NCBI GenBank assembly: GCA_022885665.1
Contig: JAGQDJ010000212.1
Location: forward strand, 62,001 to 126,000
From: Triops longicaudatus
Lineage: Eukaryota; Arthropoda; Branchiopoda; Notostraca; Triopsidae
Direction of reading: 5' to 3'
DNA length: 64,000 bases
Under the pieces are notes generated by a model that saw nothing but the letters and a program-made list of their open reading frames with translations, had not been told where the DNA came from and searched no databases. Positions 47,401 through 59,325 of this stretch are shown here, in pieces. The position numbers and the translations under genes were made by a program. The first letter of the stretch is position 1; each line of letters starts with the position of its first letter.

Positions 47401-50400
47401 ATTTATTAACGAAGTTGGACTCGTAGTACACATAGTCTTTACCAAATTCATTAGCGTCATCTAACGAGGACGCAGGAACTACATGTCCACCATTTTGCGT
47501 ACGTTATCTTGAACCTTTAATTTCAACGAACAAAGAAAGTGTAATGGAAAACGGGCGAATCTCAATGGATCTTAATGGCGCTTTTTAATGTTTGCACGCA
47601 AAATGGACGGATTTGTCTAGTCCCGCCGCGAAAGGCATAATATGATAAAGACGATTGGTTACTACATGGCTATGGGATTGCAGCTTATTTATGTTAGAAA
47701 TTGAGTTTTTTACATTGTGACAGCACCTCGTGAGAATATTTCCAGTAAAGTTATACCAGTAGCAAGAATGCACAAGTTTGTCACTTACTTCAAGATAAGT
47801 AAGCTAGAAATTGATAGTATTTTCCTATTGTACGTTGTTTTCGACTGGGTTTAAAACCTTTGTCACTCCATGGTAACCAATATTTATCTGGCAACGTGAC
47901 TCTGCCGCCTTAAGTGACGAGATCACGTACTGCGTTCGGAGTACGCCTACTAGGACATTCATTGTTGCCCTGTATAGTTACATAGTAATGCTTTGTATGC
48001 TATCTTATGACACTATTGTATTAAAAACTTGCTTCCATTTTCTAAAATATGAAGCAATTTTTTAGTTTACTATGTGAAGCAACTGTTGCTTAAGTCTTTT
48101 CCCCCATATACAGTACCATCTAGTGAGTGAATTATATACAAAATAGCTAATTGTCAAACAATATATTCATTGTTCAGAAAGTTCTCGGACAAGCAAGGTA
48201 ATGGAGTTTAGTGCCAAACTTATTTGCCGAAGTTATTTTTCGCTATACTTCTTTTGTGTGTCTATGTAAAAGCGTGTGTTGTTTATGCTTTACTTTTATT
48301 TTCTTGTTTAAACTTAGTGGGGCGCCCAAGCGTTGAGGAATATGCTTATTGTGCCACCTGGTATGGGAATCGTGCATCAAGTCAATTTGGAGTACCTGGC
48401 GCGTGTCGTGTTCTGCGACGAGTCCGCCGACTCCGTACTGTACCCGGACTCGGTTGTTGGAACGGATTCGCACACGACCATGATCAACGGGCTGGGCGTT
48501 TTAGGGTGGGGCGTGGGCGGTATCGAAGCCGAAGCTGTTATGCTAGGCCAAGCCATTTCCATGGTTCTTCCACCTGTCGTGGGTTACAAAATTACCGGCA
48601 CTTTGAATGCGTTGTCCACTTCCACCGACGTTGTACTTACCATCACCAAAGTACGTTCATTTTTTTATTTTTATTTTTTTTTGCAAATAGTAAAACTAAG
48701 AGTAATAATGCAGTGCTTTTTATATCTTAATATAAAATATTTGTGACTTGATTCCACGTATTAGAACTGGCAATTTTATAAAATTTGTGTTTTTAAAAAA
48801 AATGCTAGGTTTACCGTAAAAAAAGCACTGAGTATGCACATCTGGCACGCCTGTATAAGACCTGTCATAGGAAAATAGAAGGAAAGTCTTTTCCCTTGGA
48901 AAAGTTGCTGATTGGCTAGAAAATGGGTGTGCATTCTGCCTGCAAGTTACAAATTAAAATTATATGTCTGAACATGTTACCCTCATGCAGCTACGAAATC
49001 GATCTATCATTATTGTTATCAATATATCATTTTCGTAATTCGCGCTTCGGGAAAGTCGGAGCAACTCATTCCTGTTTAGGGATCTGCGTCAAGGTTTAGG
49101 AAGCTGTGACAAGAAGCTCTATAAGAAATTGAACTTTGCTAGCTCTATCTTACTCTATACAGAAAAGATTCGAGTCTTTATCAAATTTCCTAGTGCCATC
49201 TAGTGACGAAATGGCAACTATAAAACCAACATAGAGAATATTAGCTTTTGTTTAAAAAAAAAATCCGGAGTAAAGAATATGCTTGAAGAACGTGAAAAGT
49301 TCATTAAGACCATTTTCTTATACTTTAAGAGAGGAAATTAGTCCTTCTGGACGTTAAATACGCGCTAATATGAAAAACGGGTACGGCTAAGTAGTATATT
49401 GAGTGTTGTCTGTGACACTTTTTTATGGACATTTGGTAGTTTTTCTTAAATAGTCAATTTTTTTAAAAAAACAATGTATACATGTAACACATATTGGTAT
49501 ATATGTACAGATTTTTACTAAGTTTCGCATTTTTTACAGCATTTGAGGCAAGTAGGCGTGGTGGGTAAATTCGTCGAGTTCTTCGGCCCGGGTGTGGCTG
49601 CACTATCGATTGCGGATCGCGCTACCATTAGTAACATGTGTCCGGAGTATGGCGCCACTGTCGGTTTCTTCCCTGTTGATGCCAAAAGCATTGAGTACTT
49701 GGTCCAAACAAGTAAATTCTCTAAATTTCTTAAAAATAAAAATAAAATGGAAATAAAATGTAAAGTACTTCATCACGTTATAGCGAACATCTCAGCACTG
49801 CGACAAACCGTTCGGTATACTCGAAGTTCGTTATATAAGACTTTCTTTTACTTTTGCGTAACTCGGGATCTCACGACCGAAAATTCATTGTAAAATGGTT
49901 CTTTATAACGAGATTTTACATTTTCCATTAATTAGTGTTTCATTATGTTTATGTGTATATTATTTGACTGCTGTTATTTTTAAGTGTTAATTATTTTGTT
50001 AATTTATTAAGATCGGTCGACTGAAAAGGTTGCTTACATCGAAGCTTATCTGAGAGCAGCGTCGTTATTTCGACATTACGACAATCCTGAAGAAGATCCG
50101 ATCTTCAGCCAAGTGGTGGAACTGGATCTGGGAACAGTAGTGCCCTCTTTGTCCGGTCCCAAACGACCCCATGACCGCGTTGCGGTGGCAGAAATGCAAA
50201 CTGATTTCCGCACCTGTTTGACTAACAAAGTAAAGTTACATTAAATCCATTTTTTCAATTATTAAATTATGTTCTAATTTTTGAATTATTTACTTTAGTG
50301 TGCGTAAATCTACCTAAATGACAAGTTTGTTGGTTAGTTTCTTTATTGACGTAACATAAATACTTTTTTTTCTGTTTAAACAAATTGTTGCGAAGTGTAG

Positions 50401-53400
50401 TTCAAGATACTTAGCCGTAATTAGGTAATCACTCTAAGATATTGGAATTTGCTTATCTACGTAAACACTTACTAATTATGTTATTAATAACGCATTTATC
50501 AACTTAAAGATTAAAATCGTGTGTATAAACATTTACTTTCCTTGAAATGGTGTAGTAGGTACTTAAACATTTAATGTACTTGATGAATTCAAACATACTT
50601 TATGCGCTGAAAGTGTACAGAAATCTTGCAGTGACTTTGCTCATGAGCTTATGTTAATTAGGTTGGCTTCAAAGGCTATGGAATTCCCGAAGAAAAACTG
50701 TCAACGCAAGTTTCGTTCAAGTACGAAGGCCAAGAATACACGCTGTCCCATGGCTCGGTGGTTATAGCAGCTATTACGTCCTGCACCAATACCAGCAATC
50801 CTTCAGTCATGCTTGGGGCAGGTAATCAATTTAAAAAAAAAAAAGTCCACGGACGATGTACAGCAATTTCTACCTAAAGCTTATCATTCAAGCTTTTTTT
50901 AGCTTGTTACCAAAATCCCCCTAATGAACCTTGTTATTACATCACTATCGTATTTCTGTATTTAAGGTATAATTAATTGCGTTTTTTATATTTTATATAG
51001 AAATTAAAAAAATTGTGTGCTGTTGTAGTTCCGATGAAAAAAATCTGTAAAAAAACGGGTACGGTGTAATGATCTATTCTGTATTACTCGTACCACTTTT
51101 TAATAGACACTTGACTGGAATTGATATTGCACTAGCTTTAAGAGCCAACAGTCTATAAAATTCGTTGTTGTTACTAAAGTGTAGTACAAGGTACCATGTT
51201 CGGAGTAATTTGATGACAATAGGTGGGTAATTTGTTGCATATTAATTGACTGAATTAGCCAATAAATTACAAATCCATTTTCCGATGTCGTCATGCAATT
51301 TTGTTTGTTACGAAAGCTGTAGAAGACTTAGTGGGGTATTAGTGAGTTTTTTTTTATATTTAACGCGTAGTAAGCTGTACAACTTGAAATTTAGAAATAA
51401 ATTTTGTCAGTTTTAGTTCTTTAGGCGCCTGTTCGGTTTAAATGTAAATAAAAAACAGGTACGGTGCAATGACTTATCCAGTATACAGTACCACTTTTTA
51501 ATGGTTAATTTCTTGAAGTTGAAGATACGCGAGCTTTAAGGGTTAAAATGTCTATAAGATTTCATTGTTATTGCTCAAATGCAGTAAAAGGTACCATAAT
51601 AGAAGTACTACACGAATAGTCTGTGTAGAATATAGATAATTTTAATTTTATTTAATTATAAACGCATTTTTATTTATTTATTTATTTTTCTTAAGGTTTG
51701 CTAGCAAAAAAGGCTGTAGAAGCGGGTCTGAGTGTCAAACCTTACATCAAAACGTCCTTATCTCCTGGATCCGGCGTGGTGACGTACTATTTGGAAGCCT
51801 CGGGTGTTGTTCCCGCTTTGGAGAAGCTCGGATTCAACATTGTCGGCTACGGATGCATGACTTGCATCGGGAACAGTGGTCCTTTACCTGAATCGGTCGT
51901 AGAAGCTATTGAACAAGTAATATTCATAAAATTAAATAAAAAATTTCGTCGAGTTAGAGGAAAGAGCAGTTCAGTGCAGTGCCAGTATGCGCCGACAGTC
52001 CACTTCACTTCCTGCTCCCAGAGTGAACTGGCTTGCTTTTTCTTTAAATTATCTTTGTTCTCACACATTTTCTTAGCGTATTTAATTAGTGTACCAAATA
52101 ATGCATTTGAAGCCAACGGGCTGCTTTTTTTTTTTTTTTTTTTTGTGTATTGTACTCTCAGTGCAGTGAAGTATTGCACTGTATTGCTCTTTTTCGTGTT
52201 TTACCCCATTTTTCCGTTTAGACTGCAGGCTTTTGGTGATGTGCCCATTTCTTGTAGGGAGAACTGGTTTGCTGTGGTGTTTTATCCGGAAACCGCAATT
52301 TCGAGGGCAGAATTCACCCCAACACGCGTGCCAACTACTTGGCATCGCCGCTTTTGGTAGTAGCGTATGCGATTGCTGGTACCGTCGACATCGATTTCGA
52401 AACTCAACCCATCGGTAAATTAATTCTGCCATTTCTAAACATTCAAATCTAATCTTTTACAGTTTGAGTTTTGGCAAAATTTTGGCAAAATTACGTTAAA
52501 GTTCTGAAATTCCGAATTTTTGTGAACGAATTTTTTATTTCGATACCTTCTTTAAGTATCAATTTTAAAAATTCAGTAATTAATAAAAGAATGGGAGCTA
52601 TAATAGGTTTACATTTTCGGTCCCAGAATTAAGCAAACTTCTTCGCCAAAATTTTGGTTTTTCCAGTAATGTACTTCGAATTGTTTTCAAGTTTTTTTTT
52701 TTACATTTTTGTGCCGTTAAACATACATTACTGGAAGAAAAATTTAAAGAACGACCCCAGACAGCCTCTTAGTCAAGAGCGTGATTCAGTTGAAGACTCA
52801 GTGAGTTAGTTATTAACTTGAGTTAACTCTTGAACTCAATTTTAACAAATTGTGAACTCAGTGTTCGATAATTTTTCACGTCTAATGCGAACTTCAGTTA
52901 ATTTTGGATAACTTTGTTCTAGGATACAACGACAAGGGCGAAGCCGTGTTTTTAAGAGATATCTATCCTTCGAGAGAGGAAATCCAAGCCGTGGAACGTG
53001 CGCACGTGGTACCTGCCATGTTTCAGCACGTGTATTCGCAGTTGGCCAAAGGTTCCGGTCCCTGGAACGCATTGCAAGTACCGGAAAGCCAACGCTATGT
53101 TTGGGACAGCGCTTCCACGTACATCCAACGTCCACCCTTCTTCGAAGGCATGACCCCAACGCCACCTGGCATCCGCTCTGTTGAAAAAGCGCGCGTTTTG
53201 CTGTATTTGGGTGATTCCGTGACAACGGATCACATCTCGCCTGCCGGCTCTATCGCTCGTAACAGCCCCGCTGCGCGATACTTGACTGAAAGAGGGTAAA
53301 AACCCTAAATATTTAGAATATTTCGTCGAATTCCTTCAAAACTTCCGTTTTAGCGTCGAAAACCCCTTTAACTTAGTTATTTCACGTTACTTTAGGTATT

Positions 53401-55009
53401 TTATTATATTTTCACGTTATATTACGCCAGTGTTATGTTATTTTAGCGTATTGAGTGCTTTTTCAGCTAGTTTTATGCTAATTATTCGAATTTTTTATTG
53501 TGCAAATTTTATTTCAAATTTCTCGAAAACCGCTGTGTGGAATGTTATGATGTTTAGTAACATTTCGTGTCGTATTGAGGCGGTTTACATAAGTTTGTGT
53601 TAATTTGCAGGGTAATACTGTTCTGTTTTAAGCTGCTGTGCCATTTTTACGTTAATTTAGGCTCTTTAACGGTATTTATGTCATTAAGAAGTAGTGTAGG
53701 TTATTCTAGGTTAATTAGTTATATTTTTTAATTTATATTTTCCTTTGTTGATTCAAATTTTCCAGATTGACTCCACGTGATTTCAACTCTTACGGTTCAC
53801 GACGTGGCAACGACGCGGTGATGGTACGTGGAACGTTTGCCAACATCCGTTTGATCAACCGGTTGGTGTCGAAACCCGGCCCGCGCACGGTTCACTTCCC
53901 AACTTGCCAAGAATTAGACATTTTCGATGCTGCTGTCCTCTACCAGAACGAGAAGACGCCTCTGGTGGTGATTGCTGGCAAAGAATACGGTTGCGGCTCG
54001 TCTCGCGATTGGGCAGCCAAAGGACCGTACCTTTTGGTACTTCTCTTGCAGTCCAAATCTTAGAACATAATCATAAACATGGAAGAATAGTTTTTTATAG
54101 TTTTAATGGTTTTAATAGGGAATCAGGGCAGTGATTGCCGAATCGTTCGAACGCATTCATCGTTCAAATTTGGTAGGCATGGGAATCGTGCCTTTGCAGT
54201 TCTTGCCGGGCCAAGATGCAGATAAAGTGGGCATTAAAGGCACCGAGACTTTCGATATAATCATTCCAGAAGATGTGACTCCAGGACAAACTTTGTGTGT
54301 TGAAGTAATTCTGCTAAACATTTCTTCAAAGTTTTTCTAACATTATTCGGAATTTTCTAGATTTTTTTTAGTATTTGTGGAATTTTTAATTATTTCCTAG
54401 GCTTTATATTGCCAAGAATCTTTTACAACCTACGATGTTTTTGGTATTTTCTCCATTTGTATCGAAATTTCTGCCATTTTTTGAGAATTTTCTAGAGTTT
54501 TAGCACGTTGTTGCTGCTAGTCGATGTCGGCCGTCTTTGAAAATGGCGCCAGATAACAAATCCAGCTTAACAGTTTTGTTGTTACGTATTGTTCAAATTA
54601 ACATTGTATGGAAGACATTTCATCTAGTGGAAGTTTACAGTTTATTCTCACTGAATTAATTTGCGGAACGGTTTTTGTCATCCGCCATCTTGGAAACAAT
54701 GCTATGCCATGACACATGGCTGGAGCGCGTTTACTCCATCTTTCAAAGATGGCGTGTGTTGAAATCCGTAATCTACTTTTTACGACCATTACAGTGACAC
54801 CTGGGCGTAATTTATAAAAACAAGATTTTAGTGAACTACTGTTGTCTTTTTATGTTTTTCTTATTGTTTCTTAATGTTTTTTATTCTTGTTTCAGATGGA
54901 CGACGGTCGTAGTTTTGAAGTGTTGCTGCGTTTTGATACGGACGTCGAATTGACGTACTTCAAGCACGGTGGCATTCTGAACTACATGGTGCGCAAAATG
55001 TTGGCTTGA
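44179..55009 (+). CDS. ACO1: iron regulatory protein 1 / cytosolic aconitase
   Basis: A dual protein: with a 4Fe-4S cluster it is aconitase, without it the protein binds iron-responsive elements in mRNA. Coding exons: 44179-44191, 45662-45930, 46184-46329, 47288-47357, 48318-48650, 49540-49711, 50012-50229, 50662-50821, 51696-51916, 52258-52414, 52923-53295, 53766-54036, 54119-54304, 54896-55009; phases agree, 900 aa (human 889). Cluster ligands are Cys448 (TSCTNTS) and Cys514/Cys517 (GCMTCIG). SGNRNFEGRIHPNTRANYL and SYGSRRGNDAVM carry the conserved arginines. The active-site Ser789 loop reads YGCGSSRDW; vertebrate IRP1 has Ala where C787 stands. Start: exon 44179-44191 (MPAE) joins in phase to the strong acceptor at 45661. 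An in-frame ATG at 45655 lies inside that acceptor and is the alternative start. Confidence 0.95.
45218..45457 (-). CDS. small antisense ORF in the first IRP1 intron
   Basis: Single-exon ORF of 79 aa from an ATG, starting MSNKKWYSPRVV. It is rich in Tyr, Trp and Phe in the middle (NWYKHKLFSLYYR, GAWKWL) with an acidic/Gly-rich end. Codon use is even and gene-like for the AT-rich surroundings. No family was recognised and no membrane segment is obvious. It could be a small gene, an exon of a minus-strand gene or chance. Confidence 0.3.
   Translation of the reverse strand: MSNKKWYSPRVVPYTYISVFHYRDLKSFQNWYKHKLFSLYYRTSYFGAWKWLTFPYIPFTDSEIVETGLKLADEGGKGR
46609..47085 (+). CDS. GC-rich ORF nested in an IRP1 intron
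   Basis: An ORF of 158 aa from ATG (MTPWDTGPG) lies wholly inside the 46330-47287 intron. The first half is Pro/Arg/Ala-rich, the second half Cys-rich (SCKGQCDGVTC, then CLQQTEDKC) and ends GRKLYEKWK. The GC content is clearly above the flanking intron. Phase does not fit an alternative IRP1 exon at the acceptor near 46600, so it would be a separate nested gene, a retrocopy fragment or a foreign insert. No family was recognised. An overlapping frame (46437-46850) is also open, which weakens the case. Confidence 0.3.
   Translation: MTPWDTGPGHAPARPALVLPDLEDTASRAAVIPRAGSRLPVFQQLPTTSTPVVPPLGVPRGRGRMLRGKRPAVQRDYPSCKGQCDGVTCILEADDVRALPCLQQTEDKCKEKPLGGVRNVDHGAGPITELMCPFHKYKSAWLVTDFEIRGRKLYEKWK
49371..49431. 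repeat. foldback mini-element, copy 4
   Basis: GGGTACGG at 49379 and GACACTTTTTTATGGACA at the right end, the family signature, in an IRP1 intron. Confidence 0.5.
51042..51108. repeat. foldback mini-element, copy 5
   Basis: TCTGTAAAAAAACGGGTACGG on the left pairs imperfectly with CGTACCACTTTTTAATAGA on the right. IRP1 intron 8. Confidence 0.55.
51442..51505. repeat. foldback mini-element, copy 6
   Basis: AAAAACAGGTACGGTGCAAT on the left and GTACCACTTTTTAATGG on the right, very close to copy 5 some 400 bp upstream in the same IRP1 intron. Confidence 0.55.
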
Positions 55010-57254
55010 AGTTTAAGTCATGCACAGACAAAGAAGAAACGGAAGATAAAAACGGTCCAATTTGTTATCAATAATGTTAGACCTTAAAGTCAAAGACTAA
55101 AAACTTAGGTTTAGGAAGAAATCTATATTAGAGCTAGGGCTTAGAAGACTCCAGAGATTTTATAGCTTTAAGGATACCAAGGAAAAAAGAAAATCAAGTT
55201 GGGAGGGCTTAAGAAATGCAAAGAAGAAATTTATGCCTGTTTTCGAATGTCAGCAATGGTTGGTTGATGTCCTTTGTTAAATGCTCAATACATTATTTGG
55301 GGCATTGGTAAAAACAAAAGTACCATACCTGCCTTCGTTGCTCGCTTGTTTATAAATCTGCACTTCCGTAAAATTTTTGTAGGACCGACACAAGAATTCT
55401 TTGGTTCCCGTGATAGGCACCGCATAAGTAGAGGACGCGTATGCAACATCAAAGCGCGTCACATGTTTAACGCGAGGTAACTGCCTGAAAAGGTTACTTT
55501 GTTCTGCTAAAAACTGACATTCAATTACAACAAAGTAAAAGCTTGTTGTTACGTACCAATCCAAGGTGTTACTTAATGAAATTCGGTGAAATGTCAGATA
55601 TTTTCAAGATTTTTATATAACTACGCTGGAATTGTTGAGTTGCCGCGATAAGTACCGCATAAGCCGAATCTGCGTATGCAGTTTCAAAGCGCGTCACCAG
55701 CGTAAAACGAGATGACTGGCAGAATATGTCATCTTACTTTGTGATTGAAACAATACTTCTAAAGCTAAAGGCACTTCCCCTTTGTATTGCATTAAAATAC
55801 AAGTAATAAATCCTTTTTCACATTTTGTACTATAACAATAGCACGTAAATAGTCCTACGCTTCCGGAAGTTCCGTTGCAGCGTTATCCATGTTCAAATCT
55901 CCCAAGAGTGCGCTTTTCCTGTTCTCTAAGGTCTAATACTTCTTATTTCGTAAGAAGCTTAACGAACGGATAATAATTAAGTACTTAGGCTTTATTTTAC
56001 CCAGAGATTTCCTTAATTCTGGCGCAACATTCCTAAATGTGCCAATCCATGCAATAATAATCCTGGGATATGTCCCAGAAATGTCAGTTCTTTCATATAA
56101 TATTCTATAAACACTCCCTAGAAAAGTAATTAAACAGCATTATTCTGCACTGATTGTATCGTAAAAATAAATGTAAAAAATAAGAAAAGGAAGATAATTC
56201 TAATGCTAACAGCACGCAACTTGCGTGAGCGGTATTCAGCGCGCCATATTTTCACGTGCATGTTGTGGGCTTTTTTTTATTTATTTATTTCATCGGCGTG
56301 AGCTTTGCTCGTTGCTCGTTTGCTTGTTGTGGGCATAACAAACATTATGAAACGGAAACTTTAACCGCTTGCTTAATGTATACGTGGATCATTTGCTTAT
56401 CAAATTTTCACTGAAAATTAGTGAACACTAACGCAGCAAACTACGCTGTGCAATCGGTCAGGAAGCAATCGGTTAGGGACCAATCATTGCTACTTTGCAG
56501 AGTTTTGTAATAATCTACAAGCTTACACAAAGGAACGTGTTCCGTTGGCTTAAAAACCATCCGAATCAGATGAATGAAACGTTTTCGGAGAATCAAACAC
56601 GAAAGATATAGCTAAGATTTAGGAGAATAGAGCCTACAAAGAACACACCCTTTTAGTTCTTGGGAAAACGCGGTGGTAAGTTGTCATGTCACGTAAATTG
56701 CTCGCTGTATTGGAAAGTACTACAAGATGTTAGTTAATTATACAACCTCTCGATGAACAGGTTAGAATCGTAAGATTTGTTTACCTAAAAGTTTCAAGAA
56801 GAACCACGCCCGACGTACTGTATGCGGCATTCTTGAGAGAATCGTAAAATAAGATTTGGCTTAAGTTAATTCTAGTCAACTTTTATAAAGAGACTTGATC
56901 AATTAATTTGTTATGGAAACGTGATCAAGTAATTTCAGAACAGCTTAAATGAAGTTGTAAAAAATCCTGGCCGTTGTCAACAATGCAAGTTAGCCATCAA
57001 AAGTTTCATTGGTAAAGAACAAATACTAAATAAGATATTAAATGGCTGATCTAGCTACTTGTCTGAAAAAAGGACCTACTTCCTTGTTGCGTCTAGTAAA
57101 AAGATTCAAATTTCTTACAAAAATGGTGTCTAAGAAAGCATAAGCTAAATGCAATGAGCTTGGGAAAAATATAACAAACTAATTTTATAATTGGATAACA
57201 GCCTGGGAAACTTTGAAGCGATTGTAGTGGCTTTTTATAAGACTGTCGTGAAAT
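55010..57254. other. IRP1 3' flank and intergenic DNA
   Basis: Begins with the IRP1 3' UTR. Two related stretches (about 55410-55490 and 55645-55725) share GATAGGCACCGCATAAG or GATAAGTACCGCATAAG, a CGTATGCA word and AAAGCGCGTCAC, so they are two copies of a dispersed repeat related to the CGCGTAA words of the 31-35 kb intron. No gene was recognised in the rest. Confidence 0.5.
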
Positions 57255-57340
57255 ATGGCTATCCTGCATAACTCACCTTATTCTAACAGCGGGTGTGGGG
57301 GCGGAGCTTCTGCAGCCAACGCCAGTCCCTTACAGCATTG
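57255..57340 (+). CDS. possible first coding exon, unknown protein
   Basis: ATG with a 28-codon frame rich in Ser, Gly, Ala and Asn (NSPYSNSGCGGGASAAN), ending in CAT T before GTAAAT. A phase-matched acceptor TTCCAAG precedes a 26-bp piece ending CCAAG-GTACGT near 57606. I found no further partner exons and recognise no family. Could be the 5' end of a gene or of the downstream microRNA transcript, or chance. Confidence 0.2.
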
Positions 57341-58014
57341 TAAATTCTTTGCTTACCAAATAAATATATATGAAATCACCAATTTTTGCATAAATAATGT
57401 TCGAATGTCGCGGCATTTTATTGCGCTTAAGCCTGCATATTCTTACAAATCTATTCTCTGTCCCAACGTTTTCATGTTCAAGTTCACTTATGGAGTAACA
57501 AATTGTTTCGGCTGCTTGGAACAAATGATGCGCCTTAGCATTAATATTAGTATGAGGTCATTTTTATTTTTCTTCCAAGCTTGTAAAAGGTCGGTGGAGA
57601 GCCAAGGTACGTCAGAATCTAGCAATTACAATTCTAGATAACGGTTAAACTCATGCATGAAATAAAAACTACACCAGTGCGTGGTGTTTCAATTGTCCCA
57701 AATTCACTTTTAAGTAAGCTATAAAACCTACTTAACAGTATAAGCCTGTGTGCATGTCGAGTAAAACTAATATAAGAACCTTCCTTGCAGACCAACAGGA
57801 ACTAATCTACTACCCTTCATTCTAACCCTTTAACCCCTGTCTATTCAAAAACGCTTTCCACAATAAACTCGAAACTCAGGGAAAAAGATACAAGGGCACC
57901 TTCACCTTTCCAACCGGGGATTCCCCGGAAGCCCTAGGATAATTACCATCCACTTTTCAGCTTAAACGCAGTCAGTAAACCTGCATGAAGAAAACTAAGG
58001 GTAGGCTACGGCCA

Positions 58015-58029
58015 TTGACCTGGGGTCAA
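58015..58029. promoter_or_regulatory. everted nuclear-receptor-like half-sites
   Basis: TTGACCTGGGGTCAA is a palindrome of two TGACC/GGTCA half-sites. First of four such pairs within 320 bp. Confidence 0.35.
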
Positions 58030-58165
58030 CAATGCTGTGCTCTCTTGGTCAAACAAGGGTCGTTTATTCTCTTTTCTTTGGCTCAGCTCTGGGAAAATCT
58101 TACAAAAATGCTCTTGGACTGAAAGACTAATAAACGGCTGCTAAAAGTAGACAGGAAATCGGTTA

Positions 58166-58179
58166 GAGCCCTTTGACCT
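58166..58179 (-). promoter_or_regulatory. DR1-like nuclear receptor site
   Basis: On the minus strand AGGTCA-A-AGGGCT, a direct repeat with one-base spacing, the arrangement used by HNF4/RXR-type receptors. Confidence 0.35.
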
Positions 58180-58297
58180 TTTCTAACCCCCTTAGCTCCT
58201 CCCTTAGCCTCATTTGGAGGAATGAAAGAATTTGGGGGAGTTAAAAAGGGAAAGGTGTGGCTCAATGGGTTTGTTAACCTTTTTTTCCCCAGTTTGT

Positions 58298-58307
58298 TGA
58301 CCGGTCA
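58298..58307. promoter_or_regulatory. inverted half-site palindrome TGACCGGTCA
   Basis: A perfect 10-bp palindrome of two half-sites, twelve bases before the DR4 element. Confidence 0.35.
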
Positions 58308-58318
58308 CATGAACTGAG

Positions 58319-58334
58319 AGGTCAGCCTAGGTCA
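58319..58334 (+). promoter_or_regulatory. DR4 element
   Basis: AGGTCA-GCCT-AGGTCA, two perfect half-sites with a four-base spacer. It lies about 50 bp upstream of a C-run and a short ORF (58384-58593) and about 0.85 kb upstream of the first microRNA hairpin, so it may belong to the promoter of the primary microRNA transcript. Confidence 0.5.
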
Positions 58335-58383
58335 ATCGGACCAGGGTGCGCCCCCCCCCTCCCCGGAAGAAAAGCGCGCCAAA

Positions 58384-58593
58384 ATGGAGTACAAGACACT
58401 GCTAGAGGGCAAGACATGTATTAAGACACCTTGCAAAAAGGAAAAAAGCGAGCGGTTTGCATCATTGACACGTCAGTTGACAACTTTTTGCGAGACAGAG
58501 AAGTACACGGGTACCAAGCTGCCTAATCTAGCTTCTAAACAAGTTCTAGACTTTTATACAATCTCTCTTGCACTTAGTATACCCATTTTATGA
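58384..58593 (+). CDS. short ORF, unknown
   Basis: An ORF of 69 codons, MEYKTLLEGKTC at the start, Lys/Thr-rich, preceded by a GC-rich stretch with the DR4 element. No family recognised. It may be a short reading frame at the start of the microRNA primary transcript or chance. Confidence 0.2.
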   Translation: MEYKTLLEGKTCIKTPCKKEKSERFASLTRQLTTFCETEKYTGTKLPNLASKQVLDFYTISLALSIPIL

Positions 58594-59171
58594 ATTTATG
58601 CTTCTTTTCGTTTGATTTTTTTCGATTATTTTCCTTCAACGAGTTTCTTTTTTTTTATACTTCTTATCAGCAACTCTTACCGGTTGTAAATTGCAAGTTT
58701 ATACGTTAAGTTAGTGACCTAAATTTGTTTTTATAGTTTTGTTTACTTTGGTTTTCTTCGTTTATTTTGTATTTTATTTTCAATCACTTAAAAGAGTTTC
58801 CATTTTAAACAGAACTTAACCGCTTTTATCAAACTTCGGAGGTTTTTCTTAACTCATGAAACTGAAAACTTTCAAAAATCATTTGAATTTCAAAGATTTG
58901 TAGACGCAGGCAAAGTTCGCCAAGGACGGTGACTAGAGCCAAGTTGGTGTCAAATTCCGAGTTTCGAAGCTTGTGTAAGTGTGGTAGTGAAAGAAAGCTG
59001 AGAAAAAGGCTATAATGTTGAGTCTGGGCCGCATTGTCTTGTGTATCATCAAAAACGAGTTTGTGTAGGGTTGGATTGTTGTTTACAGGGCGTTGTGGGG
59101 GGTTACGGGGGTAAAGGAAAAGGGTGGTGTACAAGGTTTTGGATGTAGTAGTTTGATATTGGGTCCTCCTG

Positions 59172-59241
59172 TCGCTGGGCGAGTGGGTTTGTAGTCCACG
59201 TGCAATACTTTCCGTGACTAGATCCTACACTCGTCCAACGA
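59172..59241 (+). ncRNA. mir-279: microRNA hairpin, miR-279/286 family, copy a
   Basis: The predicted mature 3p strand occupies 59215-59236 and begins TGACTAGATCCTACACTC, matching arthropod miR-279 apart from a base or two; the seed GACTAGA is shared with fly miR-286 and miR-996. The 5p arm GGGCGAGTGGGTTTGTAGTC pairs with it across a loop of about 13 bases, and outer pairs TCGCTGG/CCAACGA extend the stem. miR-279 is a post-transcriptional repressor acting through Argonaute. The next hairpin starts 90 bp downstream on the same strand. Confidence 0.9.
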
Positions 59242-59325
59242 CGGCGTGGTTTTGCTTGTGAAATCCAGTGGAGGCCAAACCCACTCTAATTAACCATCCT
59301 TACAAATTCCATGTATGTGTGCGAG

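Noticed and set aside
58930..58937. A third TGACTAGA (miR-279 seed) upstream of the cluster
   Set aside because: No complementary arm is found on either side, so it does not form a hairpin.
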